From positions 759,001 through 823,000 of the forward strand of contig NC_058149.1 of the NCBI RefSeq assembly GCF_011075055.1: DNA of 64,000 nt. The letters are read 5' to 3'. The translations under genes were made by a program, and so were the position numbers. Shown here one piece after another: positions 13,411-23,578 of this stretch (positions within the stretch are counted from its first letter, which is position 1; each line of letters opens with the position of its first letter). Below the pieces are notes generated by a model. It saw only the letters and a program-made list of their open reading frames with translations. It ran no database searches and was not told the DNA's origin. This DNA comes from Mangifera indica (lineage: Eukaryota > Streptophyta > Magnoliopsida > Sapindales > Anacardiaceae).

Positions 13411-13838
13411 CTAATGGTGGCTAGGTCTGTGAGCCCTAGGTCCATAGTAATCTTCATGAATGCTTGGTAACCGGTGTTTTGAATCTTTTGATTTCTTGGA
13501 TACTCTAGAGACTCTTTTCATCTTCATCAAGGTACTTGATGAACTTGAACTACTGCACTGCCCTTCTTTGCAGAGAATAACCTCTCCAACATCTGATCTT
13601 TCCTTCATCAAAGAACCCCTTCTTTCTTCCTGCACATGTACACAGCAGCAATCTGTTAATTTCCCATTAAAGTTCTGCAACAAAAAACTGAAAAATAGAA
13701 TATACCCACATGCATTCTATGCTCTTTAAGGTGCCCAAATGAGAAGAGCAGGCCTCTTCCTTGAGCCCCACGAAGGAAAAGAGATAAAAGCAGAAGAGAG
13801 ACTGCAAGTAAGAGTATAGAAGGTTTCACTTTTGGCAA
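13411..13838 (-). CDS. RGF/GLV (CLEL)-like secreted peptide precursor, ATG missing
   Basis: Two exons are supported. The first, 13838-13710, encodes a hydrophobic leader (VKPSILLLAVSLLLLSLFLR, then GAQGRG). The second, 13629-13411, follows the acceptor CATGTGCAG and ends in the stop TAG. Joined at donor CAT/GTGGGT, both in phase 0, they give about 115 residues: signal peptide, basic Ser/Lys-rich spacer, and C-terminal DYYGPRAHRPSHH. The DY...P..H.P.H pattern at the extreme C-terminus, with an acidic residue before Tyr, fits the tyrosine-sulfated RGF/GOLVEN/CLEL family, which acts in root meristem maintenance and gravitropism through RGI receptors. Oddity: the expected start is TTG (13836-13838), preceded in frame by TAA, and no ATG lies upstream in the leader. 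It may be a lost start, a non-AUG start, a sequence error, or an unseen upstream exon. Alternative: another sulfated-peptide family. Confidence 0.65.
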
Positions 13839-13909
13839 GAATTAGAACGAGAGCAAGAGACTTGGAGACTCCTGGCTAGGTTACTTTTAGGGAAGAGTTG
13901 AAGTATGAA

Positions 13910-13955
13910 TATTTGAGAGAGTTTGTGAATGTGAATAGTTAATGTATAGAAGGAG
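13910..13955 (-). promoter_or_regulatory. Likely TATA region and 5'UTR start of the peptide gene
   Basis: On the minus strand, CTTCTATACATTAAC (about 13938-13953) is TATA-like. About 30-40 bases downstream begins a C/A/T-rich, ATG-free leader typical of plant 5'UTRs, which runs into the TTG at 13838. This favours a leader without an upstream exon, but the evidence is compositional only. Confidence 0.35.
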
Positions 13956-16863
13956 AATGGGGAGTCCCCACATGGCTTCAGCTGAGGCAACATGAACTAA
14001 GTTTAGAGTGGGATTTTTCTCCCACTTTGTTTGGGTGGTTTTATTTTGTCTTGAAAAAGCTAAGGCAACATGACTAATCATTTGATGAGATTTGTCGACA
14101 TTAACTTTCCAAGATTGGTCTATGTTCATCTTAATTCTATAACATTTACATGCAATAAATAGTTAATCATATTTTAATGACAATTTTAAGAATCCTATCG
14201 TGTGAAATTTTAAGTTCATCTTTGATGCCAAAGTCTACCCCAAGGAGAAGAACACAAAACCTGGATTGTGAATCGGAATTAGTGTTGTAATTTGATCTGT
14301 GTGAGTAACAAGAAATTTATACTCATTGCATTTATTATGATAATACTACTCTAATAGAAATGGGCTCAGGTTGATTTTGTTGCGGAATTGGCAAATGGGG
14401 TAGAATCCACGTGGATGTCCACATCTGAGGGAGATGACATGGCAGGTAAGATGGACACGTGGACATAGGAGATTCAAGTGTAATGTTGATTCTTTATCAG
14501 GCAATATAACATTGTGTTGGCAGCTGCCACGCGCGTTCCTTTCTCATCTAATTTCAGTCCTGCCGACGCTTGCATCCTACTTTTATCCCACATGTATTAA
14601 AATTTTAAACTAGATAATCCAAGCTTATTCAAATAATTCATCTAATACAATATAATCTATGATTATGAGGATATGGAACCTTTGCTTGGCAACGCAGAGG
14701 TAAATTCAAACCGGGTCAAATTCAACCAAGGTTTGATCAAATTTGTCTCGAATCCAAAATAGTTAATTTAAGTTTGAACTCGGTTCGCTTGAATAAACGA
14801 TTTAATAATCTGAGAGTTAAAAAAAAAATTCATTGAATTAGAAGAAAAACCTTGAGTTGAGCTCGACGAACTGAAACCATAATTTGAGTTTGATTTATTC
14901 AAACCGAACAATTATCCAAACCCAAACCGATTTGAATTGCCTCCACCCCTGGTGCAACTATTGTGGTTTATACAGCACACTTAAGCATAATGGGCATTAA
15001 TCAAAACGCGAAAAGATTGAGTAAATCCCTGTGATTATGCATGCAAGATTCGGCATCAGATTAAAATATAAACGCATATAGAGAGAAATATGTAAGTGCT
15101 GCTTTATAGACTGGATTGCACCCATTTTGATGTCGTTTTGCAAACTTTCTTTTGAAAGATGCTTTTAAGCTTTATAATTATTTATGTCAACTCAATCATT
15201 TTCCCCCTTCATTGTTGGATTTGTAAGAGGAAGAAGAAACCTTCTTATTAGCAGCTTCATTGTTTAGCAAAGATGGAAGCTGACGAGATGAATCAAATTA
15301 CAAATAAAACAAACGGAGATTGAAATTGTTATGTGGTCCAAAATTCTGCTTGAGGTCAACTTTTGAAGACCATTCCAACCAATAACAGATGGCCAATGGC
15401 GAAAAACGACTTCAAGTTAAAAAAACTCAAAGAAGACTAACCATTTTCTCACAATGGGATAATTAAGATAACATATATCACGACCTTAATAATAACTTAA
15501 TAGTAAGGATAAGTTCCCTCTCATCAGCATTTTGGAATTCAACAATAAACGAAGAAATGCATTTACTCTTTTAACTGTTTCGAGGGTTACAATTGCACTA
15601 TTACTCATAATTACTATATTTACTCGCATATAACCCTTTCATGGTAAATATATACAGTGAGTAAAGAACCATCAAAAGATAAGTTAACTTTTGTTATGAT
15701 CTTATAATATATTTTATTCGTATGAAAATAACACATTAGATGTAAACCCTCCTAAAGTTACGTAAAAATCACATATGTCATATTTATATATCCTAACTTT
15801 TCGTATTTTTGCATTGAAATCTCTTCTCTTGGTATAATTTTACACACCAACAGAAATCATCCTGGGATTAGTGATGCATAAATTAAGCTGAAATTAGACT
15901 TGGAGAAGGTGGAAAATTCGGCCGACAAAGCGACAGGCAGATGTTATAATAGGGAAGAAAATGTTGAAGCAGTGATGGTGCACTAATTTTCTTATGGATT
16001 CATGTTTTCTGATACTGTGTCTCGTCGTTACCAAGCAATCCAATCTCACTTCTAACTTCTTTCAGATCCAGAGAGAGCTCAATGACTTCATCATATTCTT
16101 TACTGAATAGTTAATCTCTCTTACCCACTAAATGTTAAGCCGATAAAGACAAGTATATACACACAAGTAGATATGCAAAGTTCGAGGAAATCTGAAACTC
16201 CCCTCCATCTGGCTAGTTTTAAATTTTGAGGATACTGGTTATATACAAGCACTTCTTAAGAATATGCTTAATATTTGGTTAGGTCTAAGGCTGGCTTCGA
16301 TCCCAGCGCTGTTCGAGTACCAATTAGAATATTTGAGTTGAAACTAACTTATATCAAATTCAAAATTAAATTTTTTTGTCTGCCATAAAAATTAATGGAA
16401 AATCCATATTCATTAATTCTGTCGGTGAACTTGAACCTGCAGGGAGAGAGAATTGAATAAATGTCGGGGCCTTCACTGGATTTGGATGCATGTTGATAAG
16501 AAGAATTAATTACAATGGTCGATTTGCAGCTTCAGTTGAAGGAAGTCTATTCAAGTTATTCATGCACTAGGAGAGTAGTAAAATTATGTATAATATTAGT
16601 GCCATATATGGTAAGTCAAGCACCATTTAAATCATTCTTAGGAGATCACTGAAAGATGGGTTCATAGAATTTTCTTTAATTGCTAGACGAATCTTTGCTT
16701 AGATTTAATGTATTTTTTCTTTATATATAATTAAAGATGAATTCTAATAGAGTCAAGTCTAAATGAAGGTTAGCTTAAGCTTGACTCAAATTTAAAATAT
16801 CAAGTTTAAACTAGTTTAAATAGTAAATAATGACACTAAACATGACAAAGAGTCATATAAAGG
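13956..16863. other. Intergenic spacer
   Basis: No gene is supported. Open frames here are short, lack recognisable domains and lie in A/T-rich sequence. The stretch 14390-14580 is less AT-rich (CACGTGGATG, GGACACGTGGACA) and contains ACGTG cores that resemble ABRE/G-box sites, but there is no gene close enough to assign them to with confidence. A worn hAT-type MITE is listed separately. Confidence 0.5.
14695..14951. mobile_element. hAT-type MITE, diverged
   Basis: The ends read CAGAGGTAAATTCAAACC on the left and, reversed, CAGGGGTGGAGGCAATTC on the right. Flanking 8-mers are TGGCAACG and GTGCAACT, an imperfect match. The interior is rich in AATTTGAGTTTGA-type words, as in other elements of this style. 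It is non-coding; superfamily assignment rests on the CAGGGGTG-type end and the approximate 8-bp duplication. Confidence 0.45.
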
Positions 16864-17205
16864 TAGGGCTGGATTCGAGCCGAGCCAGCTCGAGCTCGAG
16901 CTCGGCTCGGCTCGGTTCGAGCCCGAAACGAGCCGGGCTCAGTTCGGCTCGATCGAGCTCGAGCCGAGCCCGAGCTGGCTCGGGTTGACTCGGTATATTT
17001 TTTTAAAAATTTTTTTATACAAAACGACGTCGTTTTGATCTATATATATATACAAAACGGTGTCGTTTTGATATAATAACCGAGTCGAGCCGAACCGTAA
17101 CCGAGCCAAGCTGAAAACGAGCCGAACTCGAGCCGACCCTTAAAAAGCCGAGCCGAGCCCGAGCTGGCTGCGAGCCGAGCTCGGCTCGGCTCGAATCCAG
17201 CCCTA
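16864..17205. mobile_element. GC-rich palindromic hAT MITE with perfect TIRs and TSD
   Basis: A 342-bp non-autonomous element. The left end TAGGGCTGGATTCGAGCCGA is the exact reverse complement of the right end. The flanking 8-bp duplication TATAAAGG is perfect (16856-16863 and 17206-17213), which is the hAT signature. Both arms are built from GCTCGAGC/GCCGAGC words and are strikingly GC-rich against this background. The AT-rich centre carries two copies of AAAACGNNGTCGTTTTG separated by (TA)n. Perfect ends and TSD indicate a recent insertion. Open frames inside it are by-products of the repeat. Confidence 0.95.
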
Positions 17206-17213
17206 TATAAAGG

Positions 17214-18310
17214 GAAAGAAAAATCATCGAACAAAAAAAAAAGAAGAATCATTGAAGAAGAAAAATTTTGGTAAAGAATTGTTGACGAACCTTCAAATTA
17301 GAGTTGAACTACTAATCTAGAATTTCAGTTCTAGTCAAACTCATTTAAATCAAATGTAAATTCAAACTAGTTTTTAACTTAATTATATGGGAGAATGTGT
17401 ATTTGAAATACGAACAAAAAGATACTATCAAACAACCTTTTTCTCCATGATCCTTGAAAAAAGAAAGCCCCAGCTAGGGAGCAAAGTGACATAGCTACCC
17501 CACAAGGGTTACAACATTGAAAGCTAACATGGCTACATAACTTTATTGGTAAGCTGAGTTCAGTCTAGGAATTCATCTTCTTTGCCAAACTGAGAAAGAA
17601 AAATTGGAGGTTTCCGGAGACAGGATAATTTCTAGGCATTGTGCTCAACAAGTTTATACAATTGAAGTCAAAAATTGAAACTGATAAGGGGATATGATGG
17701 GACAGAGATAGGGTTATCTCCACGTCCATTGTATGCCTTGCCATACCTAAGTACTGAAATCTCACATGCATGGTTTATATGTTACACAAAGATCATATGG
17801 GGGAGCTGTGACAGACCCAAAATTAAAACTTAAGAAGGTCAAACTTGAATATAAGTAAAATTTAAGGAGGTTAATAAAGAAATATTGAAATTTAAAGGGT
17901 TCAATAAAAAATTTAGGAGTTATATTAATATTTTGTATATAGAATACAAATTTTTTTTCAAAATTAAGGAAGGTTACTCTTGACCTTCTCAGTCTAAATC
18001 TTTGATTTCACAATTTGCAATTTTGACGATAATGGAAGAGAAACTGCACACTTAAATTGAGTTAGAAATTGAAGTGCATAGCGTATTGATTGAATCATTC
18101 TACAATATAACACGGTTCCAAATACTTATTTTCGCAACAAAATATGTTACACAATCATGGTCCACAATTATGTTATTAATATGATTTAGTAGTGTAATAA
18201 TCGATAGGCCTCTTTATCTTTATAAGATTCTTAATTCATACGATAGAGAGTTCAATTACATGTAATTACGCAAAGGTAAATAATTCTTAGCAAATGTTTG
18301 CTCCACAGTT
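17214..18310. other. Spacer without recognised gene
   Basis: A/T-rich sequence with short open frames only. The 17460-17800 part is of more balanced composition (for example AGCCCCAGCTAGGGAGCAAA), but no domain or splice structure could be assembled. Confidence 0.5.
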
Positions 18311-18335
18311 GTGGTATTTCATTTTGTTTGTTTTA

Positions 18336-18430
18336 GGAAAAAAATTGCCAATCCAGGGGCATGCACTGGTGTTATTGCTCTTGATATTTCAGAAAATATA
18401 CTTCGCAAATGTTTCGTATTCATTACACTT
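18336..18430 (+). pseudogene. Exon fragment of an At2g41040-type methyltransferase
   Basis: The translation KKIANPGACTGVIALDISEN, continuing ILRKCFVFI, matches KFAKSGTYSAVIALDFSENMLRQSYDFI of the intact gene at 25.3 kb. The nucleotides match almost base for base around ATTGCTCTTGATNTTTCAGA. The piece covers only the stretch just after SAM motif I; the glycine-rich motif itself and every other exon are missing. It is a dead fragment, not a gene. It ends about 60-100 bp from the 3' end of the CRR6 pseudogene. Confidence 0.75.
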
Positions 18431-18499
18431 GTTTATAGTGATGACTTGAATTTTGAAAGCGGTTATCTGAATTTAAAAAAGTACGAATTTAAATGAGGT

Positions 18500-19820
18500 T
18501 TTATAAGGGTTTTTGTATGGTGGTAAAGGAGAGATTAGACCAAATAGCTGATCTTTGATCCCAAATATCCCAGCATAGGAGCCATGTCCCTTGCCTTCAA
18601 TCTAGGTGTTGGAACATTATGTTGCTTCAACCAAGAGTACACAAGCACTTCTTCATGGTAAAAAGTTCCATGGCCTCCGGAATAAACACAATTCCCATCT
18701 TCATATTCATCTGCCAAACACAGAGACAACATCAAAGTTCAAGTCATTTTTTTTGCATTGCAGTTAGGGGTGGTTTCGATTTGAGTTGGCTCTACTTAAA
18801 TTCATTGCTTGGCTTGTTTGAACCCATTTTGGGCTAGAGTTCCGATAAAATAGTTCAGCATAAGATTGGTTTGTTTGAGTATCTAATTAAAGATACTGTT
18901 TATCTTGCTGCTGGCAACATTGTTGATACTATTCACCCAATTGGCAGCCCCTATGATGTTATTATGCTTTTACTCAATCGAGTTCAAACTCAAACTAAAT
19001 ATTAACCGTATTATAGATTCAATTAAAGTTTGAACCAGCACACGATTTGGCTCAATCTGGATTCGATACACCCATAATTGCAGTTGTCTCCCTGCAGTAT
19101 CTATTCTTGTGTAGGTACTATGTATTATTATCTGGTGAGAAACCAACATGGCGGCAAAACGAGCAAGCTCTCCAGCTCGCCAGTCCAACAATAGAGCCAG
19201 CCAACCATGGATATTCAGCATCAAGTCTCAAAAACTGAAGTCTTATATCTGGGAATTCTAACAGTTCTCGAGGGTCATTCAGATCTTCTCTGGTGTGGTT
19301 AATGGTAAACCCAACTGTTCGCTCAAAAAAGTACTCCTTCGCTCAGCTAAAGCAACAGGAAAGGAAAAATCTTGATATCAGTTTAATAATTTGATATTGT
19401 TGGACCTTCTGAAAAATGCTATTACAGGTGAGCTCCCTCAGACTTATAGACTTGTATATGGTCTTACACTTGGGTTCTGAGAGCCCTGAAAAGTGTCTGT
19501 ATGTGTATAGTCAGTAAATCAAGCAAAATGATTACCTAATAAAGACGAAGTTCGAATCCGAACCTTTACGCGATTGAACAGTGTGAGTCTTAAAGAGATG
19601 AAGCTCTTACTATCATCATCCTCATCGAACATAGAGATGTTAAAATTGCCTTGAGGGTTGAAACCTACGGAGACAGCAGCCTGTGATCGTCGTGGTCCGA
19701 TAAAATTTGAAATGGGTAGAGTAGATATTCAGCTCTTTTTTAGCAAGCCCATTTTGGATTCAGTGTCATGAATCTGTCTCTCTCTTCCCTGTGGCGTTGT
19801 TTCAGTGGCAGCCATTTTCA
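18500..19820 (-). pseudogene. CRR6 (DUF1817) pseudogene
   Basis: Recognisable pieces in order on the minus strand: AAVSVGFNPQGNFNISMFDE (ending at donor GATGATA/GTAAGA, 19611), then EYFFERTVGFTINHTREDLN, PRELLEFPDIRLQFLRLDAE and YPWL (about 19330-19205), LLLDWRAGELARFAAMLVSHQ (to 19132), MNMKMGIVFIPEAMELFTMKK (from 18710), and VYSWLKQHNVPTPRLKARDM plus a worn C-terminus. This is the DUF1817/CRR6 family, a stromal factor for NdhI maturation and assembly of the chloroplast NDH complex. It is broken by a 4-bp GGCT tandem duplication (19195-19202), a deletion near 18643, an insertion near 18564 and a donor apparently changed from GT to AT (CACCAG/ATAATA). The central exon region (about 19340-19430) is shortened and has stops. 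Introns are retained, so it is not a processed copy. Confidence 0.85.
18765..19076. mobile_element. hAT MITE inside the CRR6 pseudogene intron
   Basis: A 312-bp element with ends TAGGGGTG and, reversed, TATGGGTG, flanked by a perfect 8-bp duplication ATTGCAGT (18757-18764 and 19077-19084). It has no coding capacity. It lies entirely within the last intron of the CRR6 copy, so it need not be the cause of inactivation. Confidence 0.9.
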
Positions 19821-19837
19821 AGGTAAAATAAGGAAAT

Positions 19838-19909
19838 GGGGCATTCCGAGAATCGAACTCGGGACCTCTCGCACCCAAAGCGAGAATCATACCACTAGAC
19901 CAAATGCCC
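19838..19909 (-). tRNA. tRNA-Pro (anticodon TGG)
   Basis: A 72-nt cloverleaf. Acceptor GGGCATT pairs with AATGCCC; the D arm starts TGGTCTAGTGGTATGATT (box A); the anticodon stem TCTCGC/GCGAGA encloses loop TTTGGGT with anticodon TGG (plus-strand 19875-19877); the T arm is GGTCCCGAGTTCGATTCTCG (box B). There is no intron and no encoded CCA. The minus strand reads TTTT at 19828-19825, a Pol III stop just beyond the 3' end. All expected pairs are present, so it should be functional. It abuts the 5' end of the CRR6 pseudogene on the same strand. Confidence 0.97.
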
Positions 19910-20800
19910 GGTGGTCCACGATTTCCAATATATTAATATAGAGACACTTTTTCAAAAGAAAAGGCCATGAAGAAAATTAAGTTATTTTCTCATCTTTTCG
20001 TGTGCTAGGATAGTGAATTGATGATTTAGTGGAAAGAGAAAAAAAAAAGAGATTGAAGCTTAGAGTATGGGTGGATTCACTGACTCGATGTTTGGCTCAA
20101 CAAATTGAGTTCCAATTGAAGAAAAATTAGCTTATCGAGCTTAAATTCATCTCGTTAATAATTATATATCTTCTTCTCTGATTATTCTTTTTTTTTTTAT
20201 GATTCTTTTTCTTTTACGGTAATTATTCTTCTTCTATAATGATTATATTCTTTCTTCATCGTTATTTTTTTATTTTTTTTAACGTTATTATCACTAGTTC
20301 AAGTAAATTGAATTTAAGTTTAAATTAATTATTTCAAATTTGAATCAAACGCAAATTAACCTTTATTATATTTGACTATGTTTGAATTCATTCTTAACTT
20401 ACATAACTTTATTTGCAATTAGGTGAGATGACTAATCCAAACTCTCTATTGCCTTCGTCTTATCCAAAACTTAATTGTTGACTTAACATTATTATTACAT
20501 TAAACTAGATATTACTCTCTAATTAAATATAATACATCCACCTTGCTTTGATAATTTTATAAAGCTCAAAATAATTATCCTAGATTCTACACTAGTCATT
20601 TAAAAGGATTATAAAAACCGGATCGGAAAAAACCGAAGCCCAAATTAACTGGCTTGAAGCTCAAAGCCAAAAGTTTTTAGGCCCAGTCTGGAAGAAACCA
20701 AACCCGATTCAACGGGTCTAAGTCTCATTTACAGGCCCGTTACGCCTGTAAAAGAAGCTGCGTGTTTCTATAAAATAAAATCTTAATAATAATAATAATA
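19910..20800. other. Spacer
   Basis: A/T-rich sequence with T/C runs, and a short GC-richer piece at 20620-20760 (AAAACCGGATCGGAAAAAAC, GGCCCAGTCTGG) that looks like part of a worn MITE. No gene is supported. Confidence 0.5.
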
Positions 20801-21471
20801 TTATTATTAGGGAAATTGAAATTTTTAGCACTCTTTTATTCCGTGTACACAAAATTGTCACCTATCCTAAAGCTTTCACAAATATACCACAACAGTACTC
20901 ACCTTCCCCAAAATACCCCTCTTCAATTTTTTATACACAAATTCTCTCTCTTCTTCTCTGTAACTTTTTTCTCTCTTCTTCCTCTTCTTCCAAAGTGATA
21001 AAAGAATCACTCTCTCTTCTTCCTCATCTTCAAAAACAAAAGCAGTAAATCACTTTGAAGAATTCTTCAGATTAAGAATTCTTCAAAGTAAGGATTTAAA
21101 AAAGAAAAGATCAACCCACAAAAAAATCAGCTACATCAATTTTATATCCTGGAAGAAATGACCATAAAAAAATCATTTAATAGGATTTAATTGAAAAAAA
21201 AAATTAACATTTAAGGATTAAAACTGAAAAAAAAAAATTTGAGATAAACCGAAAAAAAAACAAACGTAGGCGTGAAATTCTGGAAATTATTCCTGTGCTG
21301 TACATATAAAGAATATATTATAATATTATATAATATAATATTATAATAATATATATTATATTATATTATTATATATAATAATATATATAATATAATATTT
21401 TATTATGATATTATAATAATATTAAAATATATTATATTATTAATAATTATATATTTTTTATATATATAAAA

Positions 21472-21512
21472 TGGTTGGCGAAATCGCCAAGGGTTGGCGA
21501 TTCCGCCAACCA
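21472..21512. repeat. GC hairpin block, left arm of foldback
   Basis: A 41-bp self-complementary block built of GGTTGGCG and CGCCAACC half-sites in pure A/T surroundings. It mirrors the block at 23538-23578. A shorter partner (GGGTTGGTGACCGCCAGCCC, about 21588-21607) mirrors 23417-23436. Confidence 0.85.
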
Positions 21513-22548
21513 TTTATACTAATATATTATATATATTATTATATTAATTTTTTATATTATTATATAATATATTATAATATATATAAAGGGTTGGTGACCG
21601 CCAGCCCTTTATATTAATATATATAATATATTATATTATAATATTATATATTATATAATAATATATTATATATATTATTATATTAATTTTATATATTATT
21701 ATAATATATTATATAATATTATAATATAATTATAATTTATATTAATATATAATATATTATATAATATTATATTATACATAATATATTATAATATAATTAT
21801 AATATTCTAATTAAAAATATAATATAATATATTAAATATAATATATTATATAATTATAATTATATATTATAATATATTAAATATAATATATTATATTAAT
21901 ATATAATATAATTATATATTATATTATATATTATATATTATATATTTAATATTATATATATAATATATAATATATAATATTATTTATTATAATATTATAT
22001 ATAATATATACAAATAATAATATTATATAAATAATATATAATATTATATTATATAATTTTATATAAATTATATATTATATAATTATATAATTATAAATAA
22101 TATATATTATATAATATATTATATTATATAATTACAAATATTAAATATAATATCTTATATATTAATATATAATATAATTATAATTATAATATAATATAAT
22201 ATAAAAATATAATATATTATATTATTAACAATATATAAAATATATTATAATATTATAATAATATTAATATAATAATATAATCTAACAATATATATACATA
22301 TAAGGTTGGCGTAATAATTCCCAGAATTTTCCAGAAAAATATTAAATAATATAATATATGTATATATTATTTGCCATTTTATATAATATATAATATATTT
22401 TATTTTATTTCATAAAAGGGTGCGTATTTCAATACTTATATTTTGTATTTTATAAAGAGATGAGATCCATATCAATGAAAAGACTACAGTATTATATTAT
22501 AATATAATATATGTATAATATATAAACCAAGGGTGCCATAATATATAA

Positions 22549-22613
22549 ACCAAGGGTTGGCGGTATCGCCAACCCTTGGCGCCGCCAAGGGTTGGCGATG
22601 CCGCCAACCCTTG
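22549..22613. repeat. Central GC hairpin block of foldback
   Basis: A compound palindrome near the element's midpoint (about 22522). It consists of GGGTTGGCGGTATCGCCAAC, then CCTTGGCGCCGCCAAGG, then GGGTTGGCGATGCCGCCAAC. Each part is itself an inverted repeat, and the whole is roughly symmetric about GGCGCC. Confidence 0.85.
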
Positions 22614-22949
22614 GTAACAAAATTATATATTATATTAATATATATTATATAAAATATAATATAATATAATTATATATTATAATATATTAAATATAATATA
22701 TAATTATATAATTATAATATATTACATAATATATAATATATATAATAATATTATATTATATTATTAATAATATAATATGTTATTTTAATATTATATAATT
22801 ATTTTATTAAATTATAATATTATATATTTTTTATTATATAATTATTAATAATATAATATATTATTATTATAATATAATATATAATATATTTTAATATAAT
22901 TGTTTGGTCAATTGTTTTTTTAACCTTCAAAAAAAATAAAGCAAGCAGA

Positions 22950-22975
22950 GGGTTGGCAACGCCAACCCTCACAGA
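22950..22975. repeat. GC hairpin block, right of centre
   Basis: GAGGGTTGGCAACGCCAACC forms a tight hairpin with almost no loop. A related half-site, GGTTCCACCAACCC, follows about 20 bp on. The left-arm counterpart near 22303 keeps only a half-site (AAGGTTGGCGTAATAATTCC), so symmetry is imperfect here. Confidence 0.7.
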
Positions 22976-22999
22976 TATTAAAAAGCAAAGGGTTCCACC

Positions 23000-23005
23000 A
23001 ACCCA

Positions 23006-23071
<66 letters not shown>
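23000..23071. repeat. (TA)n microsatellite within the foldback
   Basis: An almost uninterrupted TA run of about 70 bp, found on one arm only. It probably expanded after the arms formed. Confidence 0.9.
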
Positions 23072-23074
<3 letters not shown>

Positions 23075-23416
23075 ATTTTATATATATATATAATTATATT
23101 ATATATTAATATAATATATTATATTTAATATATTATATTATATTTAATATATTATAATATATAATTATAATTATATAATATATTATATTTAATATATTAT
23201 ATTATATTTTTAATTAGAATATTATAATTATATTATAATATATTATGTATAATATAATATTATATAATATATTATATATTAATATAAATTATAATTATAT
23301 TATAATATTATATAATATATTATAATAATATATAAAATTAATATAATAATATATATAATATATTATTTATATAATATATAATATTATAATATAATATATT
23401 ATATATATTAATATAA

Positions 23417-23578
23417 AGGGCTGGCAGTCACCAACCCTTTATATATATTATAATATAATAATATTATAATATATTATATAATAATATAAAAAATTAATAT
23501 ATTAATATAATAATATATATAATATATTAGTATAAATGGTTGGCGGAATCGCCAACCCTTGGCGATTTCGCCAACCAT
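23417..23578. repeat. GC hairpin blocks, right arm of foldback
   Basis: Two blocks mirror those of the left arm: GGGCTGGCAGTCACCAACCC (23417-23436) and a 41-bp compound block (23538-23578) with GGTTGGCG/CGCCAACC half-sites. Confidence 0.85.

Noticed and set aside
13887..14129. 80-codon minus-strand frame just upstream of the peptide gene
   Set aside because: It ends within the presumed 5'UTR, shows no family resemblance, and cannot be spliced to supply a start codon to the leader through a convincing donor and acceptor.
17015..17252. Two overlapping 70-codon minus-strand frames rich in Arg, Ser and Ala
   Set aside because: They lie within the palindromic hAT MITE and result from its GC-rich GAGCC repeats.
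19551..19580. TTCGAATCC motif resembling a tRNA T-loop
   Set aside because: No acceptor, D or anticodon arms surround it; it lies in a CRR6 pseudogene intron.
20816..20998. 60-codon frame at the start of the foldback
   Set aside because: It sits in the outer arm of a non-coding element and is a product of its pyrimidine-rich composition; the mirrored arm does not keep it.
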